Positions 39,186 to 50,219 are shown, numbered from the stretch's first letter. The stretch is DNA of 64,000 nucleotides from Cristatella mucedo (GCA_009760855.2 WPIO01000074.1:1-64000), one strand, 5' to 3'. A program made the numbers and translations. Notes: a model not told the origin generated them from the sequence alone.

Positions 39186-39240
39186 GGCGGCAGAAGAGCC
39201 TTACGGCTATTGCCGCCGCTTGCAGGGACAATAAAATGTA
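39186..39240 (-). mobile_element. SINE body fragment (copy 3)
   Basis: The inverse of this stretch reads CTGCAAGCGGCGGCAATAGCC then AGGCTCTTCTGCCGCC, the conserved body of the two SINEs, without a tRNA head. Confidence 0.65.
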
Positions 39241-39242
39241 AT

Positions 39243-39690
39243 TTAATGTATCTACGCCTGTAATTCCGCAAAGTCATAAAGACTATGTGGGTGTTACGCA
39301 TGAAAGTTTTGTATAGCGCACTCACAGCCTAAGCGGCTTTCGGTACGCATTCGGTAGCCAACAGACTTCGTCTCACGCAACAAAGAGAAAGTGGGAAGCA
39401 TTGCAGAGTCAGGAGAGCAGCTGAGGTAGTGAGTAGAATAGAAGTACTAGCTCAGGACCGCTGAAAAGAATGTGCCATAGTCGGCAGCAGAAGGGTAGTT
39501 GTTGTTGCGTAAGAATTGTGGAAGCGAGTTCCACAGTCTAGGACCTGCAGAGCTGAAGCTTCTGTCGTCAACTATCTTTAAGCGGAGGAATGGGACAGCT
39601 AATTTATTGTCTACACAGGACCAGAGGGCGCGAACAGGCTGAAACTGATGTAGCAGTTCAGCTAGGTACGAAGGAGCCAAGCCGTGGCGG
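39243..39690 (-). mobile_element. LINE family 1 fragment
   Basis: Minus-strand 39680-39447 encodes YLAELLHQFQPV and DRSFSSAGPRLWNSLPQFL, a LINE ORF2 C-terminus that stays open to its stop. The conserved 3' UTR block follows to 39243. It is 5'-truncated. Confidence 0.85.
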
Positions 39691-39839
39691 GCCTCGTGGG
39701 TCGGCGTGCCTTGTAGGTCAGCTAATCGTCATAAGCAAGACTGAGTCCGTTCATTAACCCACCCACGGAAAGTAGTTTGATGTGAAGGTGAATTCGTTCG
39801 AATGAGAAGCGGAAAGCGCAAAGCCACCCCGTCGGCCTT

Positions 39840-40510
39840 TTAATAATATTAATAATAATGCATTTTATAAAGCAGCCTCGGAGAACTCAATCTCTCTCTA
39901 GGGTCTTTACAATTGCTGCAAAGGAAACACGATCGAATGGTCAATGGTAGCATGCTCAATAAAGGACAAAGAATGACGTGTTTAAGGGTGACGTGTTTAA
40001 GGGTGACGTTTGTTCAATCTCTCTCTAGGCGTTCTTTACGTTTGCTGCAAAGGGAAATGCAATTGAATGGTAAATAAAATCATGCTTGAAAAACAAAGAA
40101 AATGAATAATATGGTTATGGGTGACACGCACAGGGTCAGCATGCAAACATGTTTAGTGGAAGCACCCACAGTGTCAGCACGCCTAAGCAAGCGAAAGATG
40201 AATCACAGGCACCCACTAAATGCTGTGATAACTAGACAGGTTTTTAGTTTCTTTTGAAATGTGGTCAAGTAAGGAGATGTCGTGACGCAAGACGAGAGTG
40301 AGTTCCAGGCCTAGGGAGCGTGCGAACTAAAGGCACCATGATCAAAGGATCTGAGGTTTGTACGAGGTATAGGTAAACGGTTCGATTCCAAAATGTGGAT
40401 GGTACGATGCTTAGCCTGGTAGGGGAGCAGATCTGTTAGACAGGCTGGAGCCAACGAATGAAGGCCCCTGAAAGTGAATGACAAAACCTTGACGTCGATG
40501 CGTTGCTTTA
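39840..40510 (-). mobile_element. LINE family 2 fragment with 3' tail
   Basis: (taa)n and tgcattttataaagcagc at 39842 mark the 3' end. Minus-strand sequence from about 40500 upward gives a frameshifted version of the reverse-transcriptase C-terminus seen at 23635. A partial second tail copy sits at 40015-40090. Confidence 0.7.
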
Positions 40511-40736
40511 CCGGGATACTTTAGACAGCGTTCTGTAGACGTTGATCCTGGGGAGAAGCAGGGGGAGCAGAGCGCCCCTATAGCGCCCCACCCCAAGGAA
40601 AAGTCATCCACACGCGCGTCCTTCTACCAGAATTACGGAAGCGTAGCAGGGCTCACGCGCCCTGCACGTGACATAGGAGGGGCGCCGATTTACGATCGGA
40701 AATTAGAAATTTCGAAAAGCGAATAAGCTAAGCCGA

Positions 40737-42560
40737 GTGGTTGTGGAGACGCTATGTTGCCGTCGATGTGCCATCATTGCGATCGCACATCGACGCGCTC
40801 GCATATCGTTGCGATCTCGGATTCTCGAGTTCTCAGCGGTAGCCGGTTGCCACGCGCGGCTGCCGCCGGGGCGCTGTGCGAATCCGTCGCTCATGCTGTC
40901 GCCGAGAGTGAGCCCAGCTCGTCGCCCGAGAGACCGCTAGAGGCCGCTGTGCGCGGCAGGGCGACGAGCCGACTGATCGCCGGGTCATCGAGGGGTCACT
41001 GATCGCTTTCCGCTGCAGGAAATTTTTGTCAGCCTCGCTCGCTCTTCAATTTATTATTGTGCGCTTCAGAGCGCTCGAAGAGCAATGTCCCTGCCCACGC
41101 CCATTGGGCAACTTACGCTGCTGCTGTAAGCTGGCGTTCACATATGAGTGATTTCTTTGTCGGCGGCATAAGTGGGGTCTTAATTTCCAAAAATATGGCT
41201 ACTTGCATCGTGGAAATGCAGCTAGACAATCGTAGGCAGCCTTGATGAAACTACGGAGTGCATTTACATTTACTCTTGCAGTCGTCCGTTGACCAGTTGA
41301 GCAGGAGCTGCTGAATCGTTGAACTTCAGAAAACACTTTCGAAGAATCGTAATTGCCATTCAGCCAAGAAACTCAAAACCAACACGACTACAATAGTCGT
41401 TCAAATTAAATGAGAAATTTATCCGGCTGATGTCTAGCGTCTAGTGTAGTGTATAGCTTTGAATTTATATATGACTGTGTGCATTAAATGCATTTGAGAG
41501 TGCTAGTTATTAATTAATGACGACTCGGAAAAGATTATCACAGCAAAGCAGTATACGTATATCCATGGCGCCGAGGATATCTATGAGATCCCAGCCCCAG
41601 ATAATAAATGGAGACCCGAAAATACGTAAGCGCTGGAATCGGTGCACCCACACTTATCCGACCTGATCACTGCACCCCTACACTTCACATATATGGCTTA
41701 CGTCGAAGATAGTTCTCGATCTCTGTCTTTCATATTTTTCAATTGATTTCCATGACTACTTACGTCTCTGTCTCTGTCTCCGCCTCAGGCTCAAACTTAG
41801 CCTCAGCCGCACCCGCTCGCACGCAGCGGTCGCGATCTCGCGCGCAAGAGAGACAGACATAAAGATAGACAGATAGACCGACAGACAGACAGAGAAACGG
41901 ACAGACAGAGAGACACAGAGACAGACGGACAGACAGACAGATAGACGGACAGAGAGACTGACAGACAGAGGGACAGAGATACAGAGAGACAGACAGATAG
42001 AAAAACAGAGAGACAGGCAGACAGACAGTCAACGGGCGGGTTGACGATACGAAGTCGTCGTCTGTCGTCGGCTTTCACATTTACAGCTGCGAATGACCGC
42101 GAAGAGTGTCTGAAGTTCACCTCTTTGACTTCCGCCTCTTCGGCGATAAATCGCTCCGCGCGGACGTGGGCCCGGCATGGCAGCGTCGAGGCGTGCTCAC
42201 TCGCGGGAGAATCGCGAGAGTGAGTCGGCAGCGAGCAAGCGATGGCGGTCACGGGCGTGCCGCCGCCGCCTTCCGTAGGAGTAGTCTTAAGTGACGCAGC
42301 TCTGGAACGCCTCTCCTTAGACGAGGCCATAACCGTGCCGGCAATCGCGCGCAATCGCTTCCTCCCATGTTTATATGCACGAGCCGGCCGTAAAAGCTGG
42401 CAGCATCGTCGGCCTGGCGAACGGCATAACTCAAAGAAAATCTCGATCTCGTGTCGAGCGCGTGCGAGCACCCGCTCGGGCTAGACGGACCGGCGACTCG
42501 GTTCGCTCGATCTCGAGCGGCCATCGTTCCGTCGACGCCGTTTCCTGGCAACCCACGACG
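40737..42560. repeat. Segmental-duplication block (partner 14240-15565)
   Basis: Matches copy A to 41618, then has an insertion of about 500 bases with a GACA-type array at 41845-42030, then matches again from 42117 to about 42560. No gene is supported. Confidence 0.75.
41845..42030. repeat. (GACA)-type degenerate microsatellite
   Basis: gacagacagaga-type units with gacggacag variants, in the copy B-specific insertion. Confidence 0.9.
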
Positions 42561-42779
42561 CGTCAATCGACTCGCGTCCAATGTGAACCTGCTGAGAAGC
42601 AAGTCGTCCTAGTTGTGTTGTCCCTTCGAGAGCGGACGCGTGGCTGCTTCAGGCTTACGTCGTGTGCAAGCAGGCTTACTTAGGTCAAGTTACTTTGGTG
42701 GCGGCAGTGGCTGTGCCCGCGGCGTCCACTGGATAGCACGACATCGGAGCCACGACATCGCAGTGATCATCGCAGCGAC

Positions 42780-42784
42780 CATCC
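42780..42784. repeat. Target-site duplication catcc (left)
   Basis: Five bases immediately outside the left inverted end, repeated at 60920-60924. This length fits retroviral-type integration; a 6-bp reading does not match. Confidence 0.65.
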
Positions 42785-42950
42785 AGTAGTATGTGATTTT
42801 TCTCTTTTATAGCAAGACCCTCGAATTGAACATTTTTTCATTCGATCTCGCTTCTGCTCGATCTCATTACAAAATATTCAATTCAAGTATCCGTCTATAA
42901 AATAGAAAAATCACATACTACTCACCAAATTTTACTTAACTATAGTAAAT
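42785..42950. repeat. Left terminal inverted repeat, mostly a 138-bp palindrome
   Basis: 42785-42922 is an imperfect palindrome. It opens with agtagtatgtgattttt and closes with aaaaatcacatactact, and arms of about 60 bases pair around a centre at gatctcgcttctgctcgatc. 42923-42950 (caccaaattttacttaact...) is also shared, inverted, with the right end, with a 7-base gap. It could fold into a terminal hairpin. Confidence 0.88.
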
Positions 42951-42988
42951 ATTATTTAATGTAAATATAAAAAATGTACTATCTATAA

Positions 42989-43270
42989 ATGCCGTTGTCA
43001 TATATTTCTAGGACATTGTTAAGAAGGAAAGGAGAACATGCAGCCAGATGGAAAAAACTAGTTGTAAATATATTTAATAAATATTGTTTTAATAGTCCTG
43101 GTGTACCTGCTAGTGTTAAAGAACTGACTACTTTTATTACAAAGTACACTACTTTAGAAAATAATACATGTTTATTTGACAGAATGTATAGATATAAAAG
43201 TCTTGATTATCTTTTATATTGTATTAATAAAAAAGATATATCATGGATACAAGTACGCGTATTAAAATAG
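42989..43270 (+). CDS. Small unknown protein (93 aa) next to the left end
   Basis: The first ORF inside the element, starting MPLSYISRTLLRRKGEH about 40 bases beyond the inverted repeat. It is basic at the N-terminus, has no membrane segment, and ends KKDISWIQVRVLK. I do not recognise it. It is open without breaks, unlike the long genes, and its AT-rich codon use matches the element. Confidence 0.5.
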   Translation: MPLSYISRTLLRRKGEHAARWKKLVVNIFNKYCFNSPGVPASVKELTTFITKYTTLENNTCLFDRMYRYKSLDYLLYCINKKDISWIQVRVLK

Positions 43271-43313
43271 TTTACAGAATGCAAAGAAAAAAAGGATATT
43301 AGATTTTAAAAGG

Positions 43314-43625
43314 ATGAGTTGGGTAGAGAAATATAAGGAACTTGTATTACTTAATTCAAAAATAGAATGTAAAAATTGTATTCACTGTAAACATTATACT
43401 AATAAATGTTTCTGTGATGAAGATGAATATTCATGGAAATCTTGTTATGATTGTAGTAGAGAACTCGATGAACTTAAAAAAAATATTCTATCAGAAATTA
43501 GAATAACAGATTATATTGATGTTGAAATTGATAATAGTAGAGATGTTTGTAATCGTATGTTTCCAAAATGTAGTCATTTTTGTGATTCACTTTCTAATTC
43601 AAGAAAACCTTGGAAAATGTGGTAA
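43314..43625 (+). CDS. Cysteine-rich small protein (103 aa), unknown
   Basis: Starts MSWVEKYKELVLLNSK. The middle has CKNCIHCKHYTNKCFC, CYDC and, later, CNRMFPKCSHFC: pairs of CXXC/CXC that could bind metal. The 3' end lies 13 bases before the next start on the same strand. No known family is recognised. Confidence 0.5.
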   Translation: MSWVEKYKELVLLNSKIECKNCIHCKHYTNKCFCDEDEYSWKSCYDCSRELDELKKNILSEIRITDYIDVEIDNSRDVCNRMFPKCSHFCDSLSNSRKPWKMW

Positions 43626-43638
43626 TTACTATAGGACA

Positions 43639-43908
43639 ATGTCAGACCTTCAAACCAAATACGCAAATACCAAGTATAATCAAATACTTTTAGACAATGA
43701 TAGAATTAAAGGTTGCTTAACTAAATTAATAAGAGTTAAATATGTTTTTCAATTTATAGGTATCTTACTATCTCTTGCAATTACAGTAACCAGTGCTTAC
43801 ATTCAAAAACACGAGGAACTTTCTCACGTAGTAACAGTATTAGGTGCTTTATCGACAATGTTAATCTCAATAGATAGTACAATATCACAAATCTCTTTTT
43901 ATTATTAA
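43639..43908 (+). CDS. Two-helix membrane protein, SLATT-like (89 aa)
   Basis: Start MSDLQTKYANTKYNQ, then a soluble helix, then two hydrophobic stretches (about residues 38-54, FQFIGILLSLAITVTSA, and 63-79, VVTVLGALSTMLISI) separated by a short charged turn. This resembles SLATT/DUF4231-type membrane proteins seen in prokaryotes and large DNA viruses. The match is by pattern only. I chose the ATG at 43639 rather than 43516 because the longer form overlaps the preceding gene. Confidence 0.45.
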   Translation: MSDLQTKYANTKYNQILLDNDRIKGCLTKLIRVKYVFQFIGILLSLAITVTSAYIQKHEELSHVVTVLGALSTMLISIDSTISQISFYY

Positions 43909-43971
43909 ACCAGAACTCTTTTTATTATCGAATCTACCATAATCACTTATTATATCAAATTCAAAATCAAA
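43909..43971. terminator. Convergent gene end
   Basis: The plus-strand block ends at 43908 and the minus-strand exonuclease gene ends at 43972, so about 60 bases serve as the 3' end of both. AATAAA-like signals are likely but not distinctive in this AT-rich DNA. Confidence 0.3.
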
Positions 43972-44599
43972 CTATTTCTCCTCTTTAAGTAAATACATAA
44001 ACAAAGGTTCTCTTATCGGCATATCAAAAATATAACTTGTTGGGATTCTTACTGACACAGCAGCAACATAATCTTTAGGTACATCATCACAATTTCATCC
44101 AGGAACAAAGATTTCAAATTCACTATAAAAACATCTACTTAATTTTAGTACATGAAGTCCTAATAAATATTGAGCTAAGTATTGTTTTGGAATAAAATCT
44201 TCTACTATACTTCTAGACCATGAACATTTTATTTATATTAACGTGTCATGATCAACAATTCCATCTGGAGAATAGCGATAGACACCATCACTATTAAAAC
44301 ATTCATTTGAATTTTGAATTTTCAATAGTTCTATCTAATTTCATTTCTAAATATTTAGCAGCTATTGGTTCAAATACTTTACCCAATAGCATTTGCGCGA
44401 ATCTCATTGGATGAGAATTAGCAATATATTTTTTTAGTTTTCTATTAGCAATTAATTCTATATCACAATCAATTTGTGAACCAAAAACCATATCATTTCG
44501 TAAAACATAATACACTTACACACTTCTGATCTTCCAATATTTAGACTCATAGCCTTATTCCATTCATCAGACCCTTAAATAAAATTTGTTTTTTTGCAT
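43972..44599 (-). pseudogene. YqaJ/lambda-type exonuclease homologue, broken
   Basis: Minus-strand pieces show SDEWNKAMSL near the N-terminus, MRFAQMLLGKVFEPIAAKYLE in the middle and RYSPDGIVDHDTLI followed by IKC. This is the Asp-Gly...(Glu)-X-Lys core of YqaJ-type recombinases/exonucleases, which process DNA ends. The codon where the catalytic acidic residue is expected is TAA. There is also an in-frame TGA near 44100 and frameshifts near 44575 and 44305. It ends 23 bases from the capsid gene stop. Family placement is from motifs only. Confidence 0.6.
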
Positions 44600-44622
44600 T
44601 ATATCTAGTTATTATAATTTTA

Positions 44623-46131
44623 TTAATAATCTTTTCCATCATATACAACATTTTCTTTACTACAAGTGAAATTAGCACCACTTCCATTAGAAGTTAGTTC
44701 AGCACTATTCCCACAAATAGTCAAATAATGGATTATCAATGTAGTTCCAGCAAGCACAACATATTGAATTCAACAGTTACATCAAGTCTAGCAGTTATTC
44801 TAAGAGGCTCATCATTGTATTGCAAGTCAACAAGGTGAATAGGATAAAGTGCCAACCATTCTGAGATAGAAACACCAGTGGGATTAGCAAGCTCATTAAC
44901 GCCAAGATGTTGTTTTCTGAAAGTCGTGAAATCCATATATGCCGGTGCATGCTTACCAAGTTTTGGCAAACTAGATCTTGGAACTGCAGGATATTGTTTA
45001 GATCCATTAGCAAGAACTGAAACACTTTTAATATCACAATGATTGTAAGTACAAGGGTTACCAGTGTAACTATCGTATTTATCAGCATTTTGAGCAGCCC
45101 TATCAACCACCTTACAATATCAATTGTATTTTGAACTGATAGATTTTAATAAATCTAAGATTTTGATTGAAAATATTTACAGTAATGTTTTCATAACGTC
45201 TAACCCTGTAATTTAGTCTAATTTTCTTTGATCTCTCACTTAAAATATCTGCAAGTGCTCTTTGAATACTTCATTTTGGTGTTACACATGCTACAACAAG
45301 TCTCATTTTTGACATTACAATTTTGAAAGCATTCCAAACTCCACTTCGAGCAGCACCAGATGCATTTCTTGTCTGCATTGTGTTGTCAGTTTCAGCAGCA
45401 CCAGATGCATTAGTCATAATAACATCTCTATCAAATCCATCGACTCTTGTGGTTTCAATTGTAAATGGAATATTATAAAGAATTTTATTAATATCAGCAC
45501 AAAAACCAGAGATTCTTGCCAGGGGCAAAGCAATACTGAAATTTCCATTCTCTTCAATATTGTTATTTATAAGACATCTTCTAATTAAGAATCCATTGTT
45601 TGAAGATGTAGCTTTAGAAGCATCAGGACTTACATAAGAAGTAAGAATTGCAGATAAATCGTCAGCTCCACTTCCTTCATCTTTTCTCCATCCTGTAGCA
45701 GGACCTTCAGTTCTGTTATATTCATTCGGATGACATAGAAGACCCATTAGTGTTGAAAAACTTTCAACTCCTTCCTTTAGTGGGAAACTTTCAATCTCTT
45801 CAGCGCCAAGTCTAACTCTCATACTACTAAACATCCACGCACCAGCATTGTTAACAAGACTGAATGCAAGATTTTTATGAGGATTAGCAAAAGCTCCACC
45901 AGCAGCAGTTTGGACTTGTATTTGTCCTTCAAGTGAAAGATAACTATCAGGTAGGACATAACACGTTTGTTGTTCACCGGGAACTATGAAACTAACTAAC
46001 TTACTAGTAACACTATAAGTTTCATTTCCATTAACTTGATAAAACTCTCTAAATTGATAATCTTTAAGTTTATAATTAGGAAACTCTGGATCTCCAAGTT
46101 CGAGTATACTATCGATAGGTGCACTTGCCAT
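44623..46131 (-). pseudogene. Major capsid protein candidate (double jelly-roll type), broken
   Basis: Start MASAPIDSILELG, about 500 codons to the TAA at 44623-44625, the usual length for Polinton/adintovirus/virophage hexon-like proteins. It would form the capsid shell as trimers. Supporting features are its length, its place among structural genes, and the C-terminal stretch with YNHCDIKSVSVLANGSKQYP followed by a Phe/Tyr-rich motif typical of these proteins. Breaks: TGA at 45271-45273, a frame change near 45115 and another near 44760. The N-terminal 287 codons are uninterrupted. The identity is family inference, not alignment. Confidence 0.65.
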
Positions 46132-46157
46132 TTCTTCTCTAAACAAAAACTACAATT

Positions 46158-46591
46158 TTATTTTTGAATATATAATCCAGCACCTCATTTTCCCTTTATG
46201 TTTCCACCATAAGTATCAATTCTAGGAGAAGGAACAACAGCTTTATCATTAATTACTTTTGCTATTTCTTTATATGCTTTAGGATCATTCTCTTTAAGAG
46301 TTTCTAAATAGTCTTCCACTTCTGGATCTTCCTTTATCTTTGCCTTTCTACTTTTGTAGATTTTTTCTTAGTTTCCTTTTCAAGCATAACTTCTTTTAGT
46401 TTAAGATCCATCTCTTTCATTTTTGCGTCATATTCTTCATCTTTTCTTTTTCTTTCAAGTTCATATTCAAGTTCTTTCTTTCTTTTTTCCTCTTCAAGTT
46501 TATCATCCATTTCTCTTCTTTTAATAGCATAATCTTGACCTAACTTTTCTTTTTTAGTTTTTAGTTCAGTAGGTTTTCTTGCTTGATGCAT
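46158..46591 (-). pseudogene. Charged coiled-coil protein, unknown
   Basis: Start MHQARKPTELKTKKEKLG, placed directly after the preceding stop (TAA then ATG). Residues 20-85 are a highly charged Lys/Glu helix (KRKKELEYELERKRKDEEY). A frame change near 46335 leads into a Pro-containing tail ending GLYIQK, with TGA at 46185-46187 six codons before the final TAA. It is probably a virion-associated or scaffold-like protein, given its place between the capsid and core genes. Confidence 0.5.
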
Positions 46592-46753
46592 TTAAATACT
46601 TTTATCAGCAATCGTTAATCCTGCATCAACAGCTTTACTTGTAGTACCTAAAACTTGATTAAAGATATTAAGAGCAGCATCAACTTTTGCTCCAGATCCA
46701 CGATATTTTCCACCATGTATTCTGTGATGACCAACTCTTGCATGGCTAGCCAT
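46592..46753 (-). CDS. Small basic core-like protein (53 aa)
   Basis: Start MASHARVGHHRIHGGKYRG. It has a His/Arg/Gly-rich N-terminus, then an amphipathic region. Adintoviruses and adenoviruses have a short basic DNA-binding core peptide (pX) near the capsid genes, and this could be the counterpart; that is inference from size and charge. It is intact and abuts the start of the next minus-strand gene. Confidence 0.45.
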   Translation of the reverse strand: MASHARVGHHRIHGGKYRGSGAKVDAALNIFNQVLGTTSKAVDAGLTIADKSI

Positions 46754-46762
46754 TGCTCTATA

Positions 46763-47640
46763 TTACTTTGAAATTTCTATTTTTGCAACTACATCACTAC
46801 TAATACTTACAGGATTTCCATTTTGATCTGTTAAACTTATCGTAAAACTACTTATTCCATCTACATCACCCCGTGTTGGTAAATATAATACATTAATAAT
46901 ATGTAGATCAACTTTTTCACCTGGACTATTATCATCAATATCTATAATATATAAAGATGTACATTGCTCTAAGAATCCTTTTCTTCTTTCTACATAATTC
47001 TTAAAAGGATCAACTAAATCCCAATCAACACTTATCCATCGTATTCCTTTAGTGTCTGGCAATAAAATTTTATGCCACGCTTTAAAGATACCTGCAAAGT
47101 ACATTGCTTTTTCTATTGCTTCATATGGTGTTCCACCTACAAGAGCACTATCAAATGTTCCTTGTTGATTTGAATTAAAACCAAGAGTATCTCCTATTGA
47201 ATTCACAGCAACATTAGAATTGCTTCCAAGTAGAACAGCGTTAATATTCTATCATCTGTATCAACAGTAAATTTTATACCTGTACTATTTCTTTTAGTTG
47301 TATCAAAAAAAGCACTATCTGTTGTTGTTAGACCATTTGTAGTAACAATGGTTTTTGGTTAAGGTTCTGATAGTCCTCTATTTAGAGCTGCTGTTATTTT
47401 ATTTGAATCATAATAACTAGGAGCAATTGGAATATATGCTGGTGATACATCAGTCATAGACCACTGAGACCAAAGTTTATCATTATAAACTTCAAGTATA
47501 TTTAAAACTACTTTATTAGTATAAGTGAACTCTCCTCGACGTAATCCAATTGTATTATAACCTGAATCAGATCCAAGCATAATCGGTGGATATAATGTTT
47601 CTGATTCTGTACTACTTGTTCCAGTTAATCTTATTGACAT
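46763..47640 (-). pseudogene. Candidate minor capsid/virion protein 1, broken
   Basis: About 290 codons from MSIRLTGTSSTESETLYPP to VVAKIEISK. It has an in-frame TAA at 47359-47361 and a frame change near 47240; the rest is coherent. It is rich in beta-type sequence and lacks membrane segments. It lies between the penton-like gene and the core-like gene in a co-oriented structural block. I do not recognise a specific family. Confidence 0.5.
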
Positions 47641-47648
47641 TTTCTATA

Positions 47649-48515
47649 TTAAACTTTAAGAATTTCTATAGCAACTGTAATATTTTGAGAATTAAAATCT
47701 ATTAGACTTTGGTTTTGATTAGTAATATTAATTACTATATCAGAGATAGAATCATTAGCAACATTATGATACTCAATAGTTTTTGGTTCATAAACCATCA
47801 AATTCCATGGATAGGCATCATTAGGAAAACTAGGTAATACTTGTGATTATTTTTCATTCACAAAACTAGTTTCACTAGCAACCATGTTACAATTTGCAAC
47901 TATGAAATCAATATTCGTTACAAGTACTTCTTTCTCAGAATCAACTTTAGTGTTAGGTGCACAAACAACGGGTGTAATATCTGGATACATCTTAGCAAAG
48001 TCAGCAGCAGAAAGTGTAGTATAAGCAGCAGAAGTAAATCCCAACATAGTAGAAAGAGTAGATTTACTTGCAAGGAATGACCAAGCAACAGGTAACATAA
48101 TCCATGAGTTTGAAGTTGCAGTATCAAGACCTACTTGAAACTTATCAATTGTTGCTCCAGATTGTGTAATTGAATTATTAATTGTATCAGCAATACCAAC
48201 ATTTATATCATCAGTTGTGCCACCATATATTCCAGGTCTTAATGTTACAGTTTGTTCTGATCCACCGCTAACTCTATAAACGAAAGTATTTTTAGTTTCA
48301 TTTATATTTCTAATAGAGTTAGTTGCAGCAAATTTCTTAAAACAGATCTTAAAGTTTTTACCTCTTAGTAATATTGGTTTATTAACCTTAGCTCTGATTG
48401 GATTAGTAGTTCCAGTTATATTGAAAACATATCCATTTTTACTTGCTTGAATAGTTCTCCTAATGCTTTCAAGATTCTTTAATATATCACTAGCAATTTT
48501 TACCAAGTCACTCAT
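47649..48515 (-). pseudogene. Candidate penton/minor capsid protein 2, one in-frame stop
   Basis: 288 codons from MSDLVKIASDILKNLES to ITVAIEILKV, interrupted once by TAA at 47847-47849. The first 222 codons are open. The middle (LRPGIYGGTTDDINVGIADTI, then STMLGF) and the closing beta strand resemble penton-like minor capsid proteins of invertebrate Polintons/adintoviruses, which form pentameric vertices. The start is 2 bases from the stop of the upstream gene on the same strand. Confidence 0.5.
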
Positions 48516-48517
48516 TT

Positions 48518-49517
48518 CTATATATTAAATAAAAGATTGTTTATCTTTGCAACATATATTTTTGATGCTTTTCGAGATGAAGCAAGGTAATCAACAGCAG
48601 AACTGATTGAAGCTAGTACACCTCTATTTCCGGCTGCAAGTTCACTTAACCACAGATCAAGTTTATAAAGTGCTTCTTTTTCACTTTTGCAAACAATAGA
48701 ACTATCTGTATTCCTTTACCACTATAAGTAAGATAACTACAAATCACATTTTCCGTTTGATTTCTTCTATCCAAAGCTCTCAATTCTGCAAGTAAAAAAT
48801 CAAGCATCAGAATTAAATGATTGTTTAATATCTACTCTCGCACTTTTTATAGCACTTCTTACTTTAACAGATACAGATCATCTAGTTTTAATTTTATCAA
48901 TGAGATATTGTTTCTTTACTTTTAGAATATCCGTTTCAGATTGAACAACAGGTTCTTGAACAACTGGAACAGGTTCTTGAACAACTGAAACAACTTTTGC
49001 TTTTCTAATTCTCTTAGTAGGTCTCTTACCAGTTGAAGGATTACACTAAGATGCTCTGCAATTCCTTTTTGAAGTGAATCAATTGCTTCTCTTATTTCTG
49101 GATTAGCTGCATGCGTCTTAGCTTGATTTGCAATAGATACAGCTTTTTTAGGTTTTCCTTCAGCAATAGCAGCAAATCCTTTTTTTACTGTATTAGAAAT
49201 ATCTACTGATGCTTTATGCTCTAACATTCTTTTAGCTTGTTCGTGTTCTTTCATTTGAACTGCAAACGAAGGTCTAATTCTCTTTAATTTACTAATAACA
49301 ATATTACCAGAGTTATCAGTTGATTTCTCTAACGCACGTTCATTTAGTTCATGTTCAAGTCTATCTCTTGTTGCATTTCTGCTTCAATCTTTTGTATCTC
49401 TTGAGCATTATCAAGCATTTCAGCAACACGTAAACTTTCTAAATTAGTAAGTTTATTCTCTACATCTATTGCTTCTTGAACACTTCCTCTGTAAGTAAGT
49501 TCTGTTCTTACTTGCAT
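48518..49517 (-). pseudogene. Coiled-coil virion protein with 2-Cys-adaptor-like motif, broken
   Basis: Start MQVRTELTYRGSVQEAIDVENK. Long helical, charged region, then CNPSTGKRPTKRIRKAK, similar to the short NPxTGKR-type adaptor motif of large DNA viruses. It continues with Val/Pro/Gln repeats (VVQEPVPVVQEP) and a helical C-terminus ending KINNLLFNI. Frame changes near 49385, 49045, 48810 and 48718; TGA at about 48880. Role is likely structural. Confidence 0.5.
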
Positions 49518-49550
49518 TTATTTTACCGTTTATTATTTTCTCTTATATAT

Positions 49551-50219
49551 TCAATAAAAAATGCTTATTAATCGTTTGCCTGAACTATCTACCGACCAAA
49601 GTCTCCCTTCTGATTCTGTTTTAGTTAGATCAATAACACAGTGACTAAATCTGTTTCTGGTACAAGAGTTAACCCATTCTTTAAGCATTTTCTTATCAAT
49701 ATCACCAACATAAGAGTCACGAATGTATTCTACATTAGTATTATTCTGTTTAAAGATTATTATCATATTTATATTGTTTCTTATTTCTCTTCTAGGAATA
49801 TTAGTAAATCCTTGAGCGAGACAAAATATATTTAATCCTTTATGTCTTCTTCTGGTAAAATAATCTAATATCTTAGATTGATCTTCTGTCATTAAGCCAT
49901 CTAATACAACATTCTTACAATTCTTATATGAATCAACATCAGGCATTGACCAATTCCATTAACCCAAATATAAGCAGGTTTCCCTTTAGTCATTGACATA
50001 AGACCACGATAAAAAAAACTTTTGGCCTAAACTTGATGCAATAATAGCACAAGTATCATAATTAAGCATTCCATAAAATATCCAATTCATTACTAACTTG
50101 GATTTACCTGTTTCATTTGGTCCAAGCACTAATGCTCTAATAAGAACTTTAGGTAACGGTTCTTTATGTCCAGTATCCACATATTGTCCAAAATTGAATG
50201 CTCTAACTTGCAAAGACAT
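49551..50219 (-). pseudogene. A32/FtsK-HerA-type genome-packaging ATPase, frameshifted
   Basis: 222 codons, the usual size. Start MSLQVRAFNFGQYVDTG. Walker A is GPNETGKSK at about residues 31-39 and Walker B is NVVLDGLM, followed by FCLAQGFTNIPRREIRNN, the sensor-type region of Polinton ATPases. It pumps DNA into capsids. Two frame changes at about 50020 (a T run) and 49955 break it; the T run raises the chance of an assembly error. It diverges from the protease gene across a 21-base gap. Confidence 0.85.
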
